Shown: positions 1 through 6,506 of the stretch, piece after piece
How positions within the stretch are numbered: position 1 is the stretch's first letter
Layout: every line of letters begins with the position of its first letter
NCBI GenBank assembly: GCA_002381045.1
Contig: DFWT01000125.1
Location: 22,373 to 35,186, forward strand
Origin: Rhodoferax sp. UBA4127
GTDB lineage: Bacteria; Pseudomonadota; Gammaproteobacteria; Burkholderiales; Burkholderiaceae_C
Reading direction: 5' to 3'
DNA length: 12,814 nucleotides
Made by a program: the position numbers and the translations under genes
The notes under the pieces: model-generated
Told to the model about the DNA's origin: nothing
The model's input: only the letters and a program-made list of their open reading frames with translations
The model's database searches: none

Positions 1-71
1 GGCGTGGTGTTGATGTCCATCATGACTTCTGGCTCGGCGTCAGCGCCCGAGCTTCCTATGTTCATTCCCAT
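1..71 (-). CDS. exbD2: Second ExbD/TolR-like biopolymer transport protein (5' part only)
   Basis: This is the N-terminal piece (about 23 codons) of a minus-strand gene that continues past the left edge. The visible residues begin MGMNIGSSGADAEPEV and go on to a D-I-N-T-T-P segment, which closely parallels the N-terminus of the ExbD just upstream (MSMNVGSS, then INTTP). ExbD proteins have a short cytoplasmic N-terminus, one membrane helix with an essential Asp, and a periplasmic domain; only the cytoplasmic part is visible here. The gene begins 18 bp after the stop of the first exbD, so the two are almost certainly cotranscribed. Two ATGs (ending at 71 and 65) are possible starts. Neither has a strong ribosome binding site, so translation may be coupled to the upstream gene. 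Identity as a tandem ExbD paralogue is likely, but membrane and periplasmic domains are not visible. Confidence 0.8.
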   Translation of the reverse strand, partial: MGMNIGSSGADAEPEVMMDINTT

Positions 72-89
72 AAGCTTTACTTTCGAGAG

Positions 90-521
90 TTAGCCACCCA
101 GGGGCGGTGGTTCGGTAATGAACGCCACTTTGACTATGCCGGCACGCTGGCAGGCCAGCAAGACTTTGCCTACGCCTTCGTACTGTGCCGCCAAATCGCC
201 ACGCACCTGAACCTCGGGTTGGGGTTTGAGTTGCGACACTTTTTTGAGCTTGTCAACCAGCGCGTCTACCGAACGCACCCGGGCGTCGTAGTAAAAAATA
301 CCGCCCACCTTGTCAACCGAGATGATGATGTTTTCTGGCTTGCTTTCGCGCACCTCAACACGCTCTTTTGGCAAAGTAACCGGAATTGAGGTGGTCACCA
401 CCGGAATGGTGATTAAGAAGATGATCAACAGCACCAACATCACATCCACCAGGGGTGTGGTGTTGATGGTTGACATCACAGCGTCTTCGCCCTCGTCGCT
501 GGAACCAACGTTCATGGACAT
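90..521 (-). CDS. exbD: ExbD biopolymer transport protein (TonB-system motor subunit)
   Basis: A 143-residue ExbD/TolR-family protein. ExbD forms, with ExbB, the proton-driven motor in the inner membrane that energises TonB for outer-membrane uptake of siderophores and other ligands. Visible features: a cytoplasmic N-terminus (1-24), the family signature around TTPLVDVMLVLLIIF with the membrane Asp at residue 26 (equivalent to the essential Asp25 of E. coli ExbD), one transmembrane helix at about 24-44, and a periplasmic domain at about 60-140. The length fits the family (about 140). The start at 521 has GGGA about 8 nt upstream; an alternative in-frame ATG lies two codons later. It sits 81 bp downstream of exbB and 18 bp upstream of a second exbD. 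A TolR role is possible in principle, but no tolA/tolB is visible. Confidence 0.92.
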   Translation of the reverse strand: MSMNVGSSDEGEDAVMSTINTTPLVDVMLVLLIIFLITIPVVTTSIPVTLPKERVEVRESKPENIIISVDKVGGIFYYDARVRSVDALVDKLKKVSQLKPQPEVQVRGDLAAQYEGVGKVLLACQRAGIVKVAFITEPPPLGG

Positions 522-548
522 GTCAATTTCCCAATAGATTTGCTGCGT

Positions 549-572
549 GGCCTTGGGTCATGTGACCAGGCC
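549..572 (-). repeat. Intercistronic hairpin between exbB and exbD
   Basis: An interrupted inverted repeat lies in the 81-bp gap between exbB and exbD. The outer arms are GGCCT (549-553) and AGGCC (568-572), the inner arms GGTC (556-559) and GACC (564-567), with a 4-nt loop and a 2-nt bulge. No T-run follows on either strand, so it is not a classical terminator. It could be an mRNA stabilising or processing element that sets exbB:exbD stoichiometry. That role is inference. Confidence 0.4.
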
Positions 573-602
573 AACAACACCGAACGAACATTCAATGGCA
601 AT

Positions 603-1442
603 TTAGCGCTTGGCAACTGTACCCAGCACCACAGCGTGCAGGTCTTGGCCAAAGGCGCGTACATCGTCCATGACGCCTTTGTTGCGACGCACCAGCCAGT
701 TGTAGGCAAGCACGGCGGGTACGGCCACAGCCAGGCCAATGGCGGTCATGATCAGCGCTTCGCCCACTGGGCCCGCTACCTTGTCAATCGAAGCTTGGCC
801 AGAGATTCCGATAGCGGTCAGGGCGTGGTAGATGCCCCAGACGGTACCAAACAATCCAACGAATGGAGAAATAGAGCCCACGGTAGCCAGCACGGCCAAA
901 CCGTTTTGGGTGTTGCTTTGAATGCGTCCCACTGCGCGGTCAATGCTCATGGAAACCCAGTCGCTCAAGGGAATGTGCCCCATGAGACCATTGTGCTTTT
1001 TGAGGGCATTGGTGCCGGCATCGGCGATAAACCGATAGGGACTGGCTGCGTCAAGTGCCTGTGCCCCCTGCTCAATCGTGCCAGCGGGCCAGAAGTCTTT
1101 GGCAGCGGCCCGGGCCTGCTTGGTCATTTTGGCTTGTTCAAGCAACTTGACGACGGTGACGTACCAACTGCTGATGCTCATGATCAAAAGCAAGAGCAGC
1201 ACCGACTTGGCCACAGCGTCTGAAGTTTTCCAGAGCGCTTCTATGCCATAGGGGTTTTCTGTAGCCTCTGCTTTGGCCGGCGCTGCAGCAACACCCACCG
1301 CAGCTGCTGCGGCTGCCGCGGCCGCTGGCTCAGATGCTGCCGGGGCGGCGGTTTGGGCTTGCGCCACACCAGACGATAAAGGCAGCAACAAAGCCGCGCT
1401 ACAGACAAAAACACCCATCAAACGGTAAAAATCAAGTCGCAC
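603..1442 (-). CDS. exbB: ExbB/MotA/TolQ-family proton channel protein with signal-peptide-like N-terminus
   Basis: A 279-residue ExbB-type protein, the polytopic partner of ExbD in the inner-membrane motor that powers TonB-dependent transport. The N-terminus (1-30) looks like a cleavable signal peptide ending AQA-Q. An Ala-rich low-complexity stretch follows (about 31-60, with a run of eight or more Ala), then three membrane helices at about 77-100, 183-207 and 225-250. Helix 2 carries the conserved segment GLFGTVWGIYHAL typical of MotA/TolQ/ExbB proteins. The long N-terminal extension resembles the extended ExbB forms of other proteobacteria rather than the short E. coli form. The start is a GTG at 1442, chosen because AAAGGA lies 6 nt upstream; the next ATG is codon 9. 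It heads the exbB-exbD-exbD operon, and no tonB is seen next to it. Its promoter must lie in the 210-bp gap shared with fabI. Confidence 0.92.
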   Translation of the reverse strand: MRLDFYRLMGVFVCSAALLLPLSSGVAQAQTAAPAASEPAAAAAAAAAVGVAAAPAKAEATENPYGIEALWKTSDAVAKSVLLLLLIMSISSWYVTVVKLLEQAKMTKQARAAAKDFWPAGTIEQGAQALDAASPYRFIADAGTNALKKHNGLMGHIPLSDWVSMSIDRAVGRIQSNTQNGLAVLATVGSISPFVGLFGTVWGIYHALTAIGISGQASIDKVAGPVGEALIMTAIGLAVAVPAVLAYNWLVRRNKGVMDDVRAFGQDLHAVVLGTVAKR

Positions 1443-1652
1443 AAGAAATCCTTTCGTTGTTACCCACTAAACGGTGCAATTTTCATACCACTGGCCAAGC
1501 CCAAGGCTCCATAGTTACCCTCGGTAGGCTACGGCCGCGCAGCAGAAAACGCATGCGACAATTCTCAATCATTTTTCGTTGCAACTTGAGCCTGCTGATA
1601 AAAAGCTTTAGATGCAGTGTTCTACCGAAGTTAAAAAGTTTTAGAGGTCGCT

Positions 1653-2438
1653 ATGGGATTCCTGACAGGCAAAAAGTTACTCATTACCGGTGTGTTATCC
1701 AACCGCTCCATCGCCTATGGCATTGCCAAATCGTGCCACGATCAGGGCGCTGAGCTGGCCTTTAGTTATATGGGCGAGCGCTTCAAGGAGCGCATCACCG
1801 AGTTTGCGGCAGACTTCAACTCCAAGCTTATTTTCGACTGTGATGTGGGTGACGACGCGCAGATCGAAGCGCTGTTCAAAGACCTGTCGGTACATTGGCC
1901 AAAGTTCGATGGCTTCGTGCACAGCATCGGCTTTGCCCCGCGTGAAGCCATTGCCGGTAATTTCTTGGATGGACTTACTCGCGAAAACTTTCGCATTGCG
2001 CATGACATCAGCGCTTACAGCTTCCCGGCTATGGCCAAGGCGGCCCTGCCCTACTTGAACAACACCGCATCGCTCTTGACACTGACCTATTTGGGTGGTG
2101 TTCGGGTGGTACCCAGCTACAACACAATGGGCCTCGCTAAGGCTTCGTTGGAGTCGTCAGTTCGCTACTTGGCAGATGCGGTAGGCAGCAAGGGAATTCG
2201 CGTTAATGGTCTGAGCGCCGGTGCCATCAAAACGCTGGCGGCCAGCGGCATCAAGGACTTTGGCAAGCTGCTGGGCATATCTGCGGCCGCATCCCCTTTG
2301 AAGCGCAATGTGACCATCGATGAAGTGGGCAACGTGGCCGCGTTCTTGCTAAGCGATCTGGCCTCAGGTATGACCGGCCAGATCTCGTATGTGGACTGTG
2401 GTGTGAGCCAGACTGCAGTTGCCGTGGTTGAGACCTGA
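1653..2438 (+). CDS. fabI: Enoyl-[acyl-carrier-protein] reductase (NADH), FabI type
   Basis: A 261-residue short-chain dehydrogenase/reductase of the FabI class. It reduces trans-2-enoyl-ACP with NAD(P)H in the last step of each type II fatty acid elongation cycle, in the cytoplasm. The sequence keeps E. coli FabI numbering: the nucleotide-binding N-terminus (LLITGVLSNRSIAYGIA, 9-25), catalytic Y146, Y156 and K163 in the Y-x6-Y... YNTMGLAK arrangement, and G93, M159 and F203, which line the triclosan site. A wild-type-like G93 and F203 suggest an inhibitor-sensitive enzyme; this is inference from known E. coli resistance positions. AGAGG lies 5 nt before the ATG. The gene stands alone, divergent from exbB and convergent with the downstream decarboxylase, with a stem-loop just after its stop. 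FabI is essential in many bacteria that lack other enoyl reductases. Confidence 0.97.
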   Translation: MGFLTGKKLLITGVLSNRSIAYGIAKSCHDQGAELAFSYMGERFKERITEFAADFNSKLIFDCDVGDDAQIEALFKDLSVHWPKFDGFVHSIGFAPREAIAGNFLDGLTRENFRIAHDISAYSFPAMAKAALPYLNNTASLLTLTYLGGVRVVPSYNTMGLAKASLESSVRYLADAVGSKGIRVNGLSAGAIKTLAASGIKDFGKLLGISAAASPLKRNVTIDEVGNVAAFLLSDLASGMTGQISYVDCGVSQTAVAVVET

Positions 2439-2440
2439 CC

Positions 2441-2478
2441 AAAAAAAAGACTCTAGCCCTTTTAATATAAGGGCTAGA
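2441..2478 (-). terminator. Rho-independent terminator for the decarboxylase gene, possibly used from both sides
   Basis: A perfect 10-bp stem (2452-2461 pairing with 2469-2478, arms TCTAGCCCTT/AAGGGCTAGA) closes a 7-nt loop. An A8 tract lies at 2441-2448. Read on the minus strand this gives stem, GTC, then eight Ts, a good intrinsic terminator 21 bp beyond the decarboxylase stop codon. On the plus strand the stem lies 13 bp after the fabI stop, but the following bases are not T-rich, so termination of fabI would be weaker. Confidence 0.8.
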
Positions 2479-2498
2479 AGCTCTATTTAATGTAGCAG

Positions 2499-4787
2499 CT
2501 AGACTAACACGCAATCTGCGAAGTAACGCACCCGGCCATCTGCACCAATCTCTTCTACCAGGCCGTGGATGTCGGTCTCAAAGCCCGGGCACTGGGTATT
2601 AAATTCGCGTGAGAACTTGAGGTAGTCAACAATTTTTTTGTTGAACACCTCGCCCGGAATCAGAAGTGGGATGCCCGGTGGATAGGGCGTAACCAAGCCT
2701 ACCGTGACCCGCCCTTCAAGGTCGTCGATTTCAACGCGTTCAGTGCGGCGCTGCGCAATGTGGGCATAGGCGTCGCTGGGCTTCATGGCCGGGGTCAGGT
2801 CGCTGAGGTACATGTCGGTGGTGAGTCGGGCAATGTCGTACTTGGCATACAACTGGTGCAGGTGCTGACACAAATCGGTCAGGCCCATGTTTTCGTACTT
2901 CGGGTGCTTCTGGCAAAACTCGGGCAGGATGCGCCACATCGGCTGATTTTTGTCGTAGTCGTCTTTGAACTGCTGCAAGGCAGTCAGCATGCTGTTCCAG
3001 CGGCCCTTGGTGATGCCAATGGTGAACATGATGAAAAAGCTGTAGAGCCCGGTTTTCTCGACCACCACGCCATGCTCGGCCAAAAACTTGGTCACGATGC
3101 TGGCCGGAATGCCGGTCTTGGCAAATCGGCCGTTGAGGTCCATGCCTGGTGTGACGATGGTGGATTTGATCGGGTCCAGCATGTTGAAGCCAGTCGCCAT
3201 CTTGCCGAAGCCATGCCAGTTCACACCGGCCTTGGCCTTGGCGGATTCGCCTTTGATGATCCAGTCGTCGGCGCGGCCAATGCCCTCCTCGGCCAGTTTG
3301 TCTGGCCCCCAGACCTTGAACCACCAGTCGGCGCCGTATTCTTCGTCCACCTTGCGCATGGCGCGGCGGAAGTCCAATGCCTCGGCGATGCTTTCTTCCA
3401 CCAATGCGGTGCCGCCGGGTGGCTCCATCATGGCGGCCGCCACGTCGCAACTGGCGATGATGCTGTACTGCGGGCTGGTACTGGTGTGCATCAGGTAGGC
3501 TTCGTTGAACAAATGCTTGTCCAGCTTGACGGTTTGTGAATCTTGCACCAGCACATGGCTGGCCTGGCTGATACCCGCCAGCAGCTTGTGAATGGACTGA
3601 GTGGCATACACCATGGCATGTTTGGGGCGCGGTCGGCGCTTACCCATGGCGTGGTAAGTGCCGTAGAACGGATGAAAGGCCGCATGGGGCAACCAGGCTT
3701 CGTCAAAGTGAATGTTGTCCACATAACCGTCCAGCATGGTCTTGACCGTCTGGGTGTTGTAAAGCACGCCGTCGTAGGTGGATTGCGTCAGCGTCAGCAC
3801 CCGTGGGTGAAGCTTGTTGACATCAGCGCCGGGTAAGTGCTCTTTGACCAAAGGATTGGCCTTGATCTTTGCCTTGATTGCCGCGGGTTCAAACTCGCTG
3901 CGCGGGATCGGGCCAATGATGCCGAAGTGGTTGCGTGTCGGTTTCAAGAACACCGGAATCGCGCCGGTCATGATGATGGCGTGCAAGATGGATTTGTGGC
4001 AGTTGCGGTCCACCACCACCACGTCATTCGGTGCCACGGTGTGGTGCCACACCATCTTGTTGCTGGTGGATGTGCCATTGGTGACAAAAAAGCAGTGGTC
4101 GGCATTAAAAATGCGCGCCGCATTGCGCTCGCTCTTGCCAATGGCGCCATCATGGTCCAGCAGCTGGCCCAATTCTTCTACCGCGTTGCACACGTCGGCA
4201 CGCAGCATGTTTTCGCCATAAAACTGGTGGTACATCTGCCCTACCGGGCTTTTCAAAAAAGCCACGCCGCCCGAGTGCCCTGGGCAATGCCAGGAATAGG
4301 ATCCGTCTTCGGCGTAGTCCAATAGCGCCTTGAAAAATGGCGGTTGAACGCCCTCGAGGTAACTTTTGGCCTCACGGATGATGTGGCGCGACACAAATTC
4401 TGGCGTGTCCTCAAACATGTGGATGAAGCCATGCAACTCTCGCAGAATGTCATTGGGCAAGTGGCGCGAGGTCTTGGTTTCGCCGTAGATGTAGATGGGT
4501 ACATCCAGATTCTTGCGGCGCACTTCTTCAATGAAGTGGCGCAGGTTCACCACCGCCGGGTCCAAGTCGGGCCCAGGTGTAAATTCTTCATCGTCAATTG
4601 ACAAAATGAAAGTGCTGGCACGGCTCTGCTGCTGGGCAAACTGGCTGAGGTCGCCATAGCTGGTGACCCCAAGCACTTCAAAACCTTCCGATTCAATCGC
4701 CTGCGCCAAGGCCCGAATCCCCAGCCCCGAGGTATTTTCGGAACGGTAGTCTTCGTCAATGATGACAATGGGAAAGCGAAATTTCAT
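2499..4787 (-). CDS. Inducible-type Orn/Lys/Arg decarboxylase, AdiA-like (PLP-dependent)
   Basis: A 762-residue decarboxylase of the fold-type I Orn/Lys/Arg family, which removes the alpha-carboxyl group of a basic amino acid to give a polyamine precursor, consuming a cytoplasmic proton. Domains: an N-terminal receiver-like wing (about 1-145), the PLP core (about 150-600) and a C-terminal domain. Visible PLP features are the Schiff-base Lys401 in ATQSIHK, the pyridine-nitrogen Asp362 in HFDEAW, and the segments NGTSTSNK (237-244) and VDRNCHKS (259-266). The length and many segments (SWHCPGH, DRNCHKSI, FGIIGPI, PYPPGIP) recall E. coli AdiA (755 residues), but whether arginine, lysine or ornithine is the substrate cannot be read from sequence alone. 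The start at 4787 is chosen because GGAG lies 6 nt upstream and it begins the family-like N-terminus; a longer reading frame to 4985 would cross the divergent nfeD start. It is single-gene, with a terminator behind it. Confidence 0.92.
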   Translation of the reverse strand: MKFRFPIVIIDEDYRSENTSGLGIRALAQAIESEGFEVLGVTSYGDLSQFAQQQSRASTFILSIDDEEFTPGPDLDPAVVNLRHFIEEVRRKNLDVPIYIYGETKTSRHLPNDILRELHGFIHMFEDTPEFVSRHIIREAKSYLEGVQPPFFKALLDYAEDGSYSWHCPGHSGGVAFLKSPVGQMYHQFYGENMLRADVCNAVEELGQLLDHDGAIGKSERNAARIFNADHCFFVTNGTSTSNKMVWHHTVAPNDVVVVDRNCHKSILHAIIMTGAIPVFLKPTRNHFGIIGPIPRSEFEPAAIKAKIKANPLVKEHLPGADVNKLHPRVLTLTQSTYDGVLYNTQTVKTMLDGYVDNIHFDEAWLPHAAFHPFYGTYHAMGKRRPRPKHAMVYATQSIHKLLAGISQASHVLVQDSQTVKLDKHLFNEAYLMHTSTSPQYSIIASCDVAAAMMEPPGGTALVEESIAEALDFRRAMRKVDEEYGADWWFKVWGPDKLAEEGIGRADDWIIKGESAKAKAGVNWHGFGKMATGFNMLDPIKSTIVTPGMDLNGRFAKTGIPASIVTKFLAEHGVVVEKTGLYSFFIMFTIGITKGRWNSMLTALQQFKDDYDKNQPMWRILPEFCQKHPKYENMGLTDLCQHLHQLYAKYDIARLTTDMYLSDLTPAMKPSDAYAHIAQRRTERVEIDDLEGRVTVGLVTPYPPGIPLLIPGEVFNKKIVDYLKFSREFNTQCPGFETDIHGLVEEIGADGRVRYFADCVLV

Positions 4788-4917
4788 GGGGGGCTCCAAC
4801 AGCGCACAATGATTGAGAGAAATCAGGCGCGAAGTGTAAGGACTAAACCTAAAACTTCCGCTGACTGCAAGGGCTTTGGGCTGAAAATGGCAGACATCAC
4901 ATTCGGGAGCAACATTC

Positions 4918-5352
4918 ATGGCTGAATCAACACTGTGGTGGTTGGCAACCGGCAGCCTGGTCGCTGTGGAACTGCTCACCGGCACCTTTTACCTGCTGAT
5001 GATGGCGCTGGGCTTGGCAGCGGCTGCCCTGTCTGCCCACGCCGGCTTGCCGGTGACAGGGCAATGGGTGATTGCTTCCCTGGTCGGTGGTGGGTCGGTG
5101 TTGGTCTGGCACCGCTACAGGCGCGGTCAGCCAACAGGTTCGCCAGCCCAATCAAATCCGGATGTCAATCTTGACGTGGGTGCTGTTGTACACGTCGATA
5201 CTTGGCAGCCCGATGGCACAGCAGCCGTGCAGTATCGCGGTGCGCATTGGGACGCTGCCCTGCTGGTGGGCGAATCCGCGGAGACAGGTGCCTATGTGGT
5301 CGCGGAGGTCATCGGTAGTCGGTTGATACTGAAGAAATCACAAACGGTTTGA
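4918..5352 (+). CDS. NfeD-like membrane protein (short form)
   Basis: A 144-residue protein with two hydrophobic segments at the N-terminus (about 7-40 and 48-64), followed by a soluble beta-rich domain (about 84-138) like the OB-fold of short NfeD proteins (YbbK type). The family anchors in the inner membrane and is nearly always paired with a stomatin/slipin SPFH protein; a role in membrane organisation or quality control is proposed for these pairs. Here the SPFH gene follows after 27 bp, which strongly supports the assignment. The ATG has GGGAG about 8 nt upstream. The gene is divergent from the decarboxylase across a 130-bp gap. It lacks the serine-protease (ClpP-like) domain of long NfeD proteins. 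Confidence 0.85.
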   Translation: MAESTLWWLATGSLVAVELLTGTFYLLMMALGLAAAALSAHAGLPVTGQWVIASLVGGGSVLVWHRYRRGQPTGSPAQSNPDVNLDVGAVVHVDTWQPDGTAAVQYRGAHWDAALLVGESAETGAYVVAEVIGSRLILKKSQTV

Positions 5353-5379
5353 GCCAATTTTTAAGTTCTGGAGTGCCCC

Positions 5380-6288
5380 ATGGAAATCGCAATCGTCCTT
5401 TTTGTCATCGCTGCCATCTTTGTTTCCAGGTCAATCAAAGTCGTTCCGCAACAACATGCCTGGGTGGTTGAACGGCTAGGAAAGTACAACGGCACCTTAA
5501 CGCCTGGTCTGAATTTCTTGATGCCCTTCATCGACAAAGTGGCCTACAAGCATGTGCTGAAAGAGATCCCTCTGGATATTCCAAGCCAAGTCTGCATTAC
5601 GCGTGACAACACCCAGTTGCAGGTCGACGGCATTTTGTACTTTCAGGTCACCGATGCGATGCGCGCCAGCTATGGCTCAAGCAACTACATCACTGCCATT
5701 TCACAGTTGGCCCAAACCACTTTGCGCTCAGTGATTGGCAAATTGGAACTGGACAAAACGTTCGAAGAGCGCGCCATCATTAACGCCCAAGTGGTGCAAG
5801 CCATTGACGAGGCAGCACTGAACTGGGGCGTGAAAGTATTGCGCTACGAAATCAAGGACCTCACGCCACCGAAAGAAATCTTGCACGCTATGCAACAACA
5901 AATCACAGCTGAACGTGAAAAACGTGCGCTGATTGCAGCGTCAGAGGGTCGGCGCCAAGAACAAATCAACATCGCCACGGGCGAGCGCGAGGCGTTTATT
6001 GCGCGCTCTGAAGGTGAAAAACAGGCAGTGATCAACAATGCGCAAGGCCAGGCTGCATCCATATTGGCGGTAGCCGAGGCCAATGCCCAAGCCATTGAAC
6101 GCGTGGCCGCCGCGATTCGCTTGCCGGGAGGCGAGCAGGCTGTACAACTCAAGGTCGCAGAAAAAGCAATGGAGGCCTACGGCAAAGTGGCAGCAGACGC
6201 CACCACCACATTGATCGTGCCCAGCAACATGACTGAAGTGTCCGCGTTGCTCAGTTCGGCCATGAAGATGATTCAGGCTCAGAAATAG
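5380..6288 (+). CDS. qmcA: SPFH/band-7 (stomatin-like) protein, QmcA type
   Basis: A 302-residue stomatin/prohibitin-family protein. A single N-terminal membrane helix (about 2-16) is followed by the SPFH domain (about 18-170, with VVPQQHAWVVERLGKY and TPGLNFLMPFIDKV), then an Ala/Glu/Gln-rich coiled coil (about 175-245, with repeated A-R/E-x-E-G-E segments) and a short hydrophobic C-terminal tail. Members form large membrane-bound rings and are thought to scaffold microdomains or guard FtsH-type proteases; the precise task in this organism is unknown. CTGGAG lies 6 nt before the ATG. It follows the NfeD-like gene by 27 bp, the usual YbbK-QmcA arrangement, and a strong terminator ends the operon. 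The length matches E. coli QmcA (about 305). Confidence 0.92.
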   Translation: MEIAIVLFVIAAIFVSRSIKVVPQQHAWVVERLGKYNGTLTPGLNFLMPFIDKVAYKHVLKEIPLDIPSQVCITRDNTQLQVDGILYFQVTDAMRASYGSSNYITAISQLAQTTLRSVIGKLELDKTFEERAIINAQVVQAIDEAALNWGVKVLRYEIKDLTPPKEILHAMQQQITAEREKRALIAASEGRRQEQINIATGEREAFIARSEGEKQAVINNAQGQAASILAVAEANAQAIERVAAAIRLPGGEQAVQLKVAEKAMEAYGKVAADATTTLIVPSNMTEVSALLSSAMKMIQAQK

Positions 6289-6306
6289 GCAAAATCACAA
6301 AAACGA

Positions 6307-6342
6307 AACCCCGTGCCACGACTGACACGGGGTTGTTTTTTT
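6307..6342 (+). terminator. Bidirectional Rho-independent terminator between qmcA and tRNA-Ser
   Basis: A 9-bp perfect stem, AACCCCGTG (6307-6315) with CACGGGGTT (6326-6334), is followed by G and seven Ts (6336-6342). It lies 18 bp after the qmcA stop. The last T overlaps the 3' CCA of the tRNA-Ser remnant. On the minus strand the stem is followed by TTTCGTTTTTG, so it would also end the tRNA transcript. Confidence 0.9.
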
Positions 6343-6404
6343 GGCGGAGCAGGGGGGATTCGAACCCCCGGGGGATTTAACTCCCCGCACGCTTTCCAGG
6401 CGTG
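6342..6404 (-). tRNA. 3' half of a tRNA-Ser(GGA) gene, split by integration
   Basis: Read on the minus strand, this is the anticodon stem-loop CACGC-CTGGAAA-GCGTG (anticodon GGA at 6397-6395), then a class II long variable arm (GGGGA/TCCCC), a T arm with five G:C pairs around TTCGAAT, the acceptor 3' strand CTGCTCC, discriminator G, and an encoded CCA ending at 6342. The variable arm and GGA anticodon identify serine. Homology stops exactly at the 5' edge of the anticodon stem: upstream DNA is TTAATTAAGAATTT, with no D arm or 5' acceptor strand (GGAGCAG expected). So this piece cannot make a tRNA. The most likely reading is the displaced 3' half left after an element recombined at the anticodon loop, with a rebuilt intact gene at the far end of the island. 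Confidence 0.88.
6388..6404. other. Probable att core of the island (tRNA-Ser anticodon stem-loop)
   Basis: The 17-bp near-palindrome CACGC-N7-GCGTG is the anticodon stem-loop of the split tRNA-Ser and the last point of tRNA identity before island DNA. Tyrosine recombinases commonly bind such symmetric stems and exchange strands across the 7-bp anticodon loop. Assignment as the crossover site is inference from the identity break and the adjacent integrase. Confidence 0.7.
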
Positions 6405-6469
6405 TTAATTAAGAATTTTTATCCTTATAAATCAATTAGTTAGAGTACTTTTTATAAATATTTGCGTAT

Positions 6470-6490
6470 TTCGGGGACAATTCGGGGACA
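6470..6490 (+). repeat. Two tandem copies of TTCGGGGACA, 11-bp period, in front of the integrase gene
   Basis: TTCGGGGACA occurs at 6470-6479 and again at 6481-6490, one base apart. The 11-bp period puts both copies on the same face of the helix. They lie between the att junction and the integrase ribosome binding site, a usual place for recombinase arm sites or a regulator/excisionase site. Function is inferred. Confidence 0.65.
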
Positions 6491-6506
6491 CTTACAGGAG
6501 GTTCCC

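Noticed and set aside
540..1223. 227-residue plus-strand open frame
   Set aside because: It is the antisense shadow of exbB, with the composition expected of such a shadow.
2760..3539. 259-residue plus-strand open frame
   Set aside because: Antisense shadow of the decarboxylase, which has a full set of PLP-enzyme motifs on the other strand.
4788..4985. N-terminal extension of the decarboxylase (66 extra codons, start at 4985)
   Set aside because: It would overlap the divergent NfeD-like gene, has no family-like sequence, and the ATG at 4787 has a good GGAG ribosome binding site.
6462..6506. TTG start adding 15 residues to the integrase
   Set aside because: It reads through the direct repeats and the AGGAGG site; the ATG at 6507 has a perfect ribosome binding site and begins a typical integrase N-terminus.
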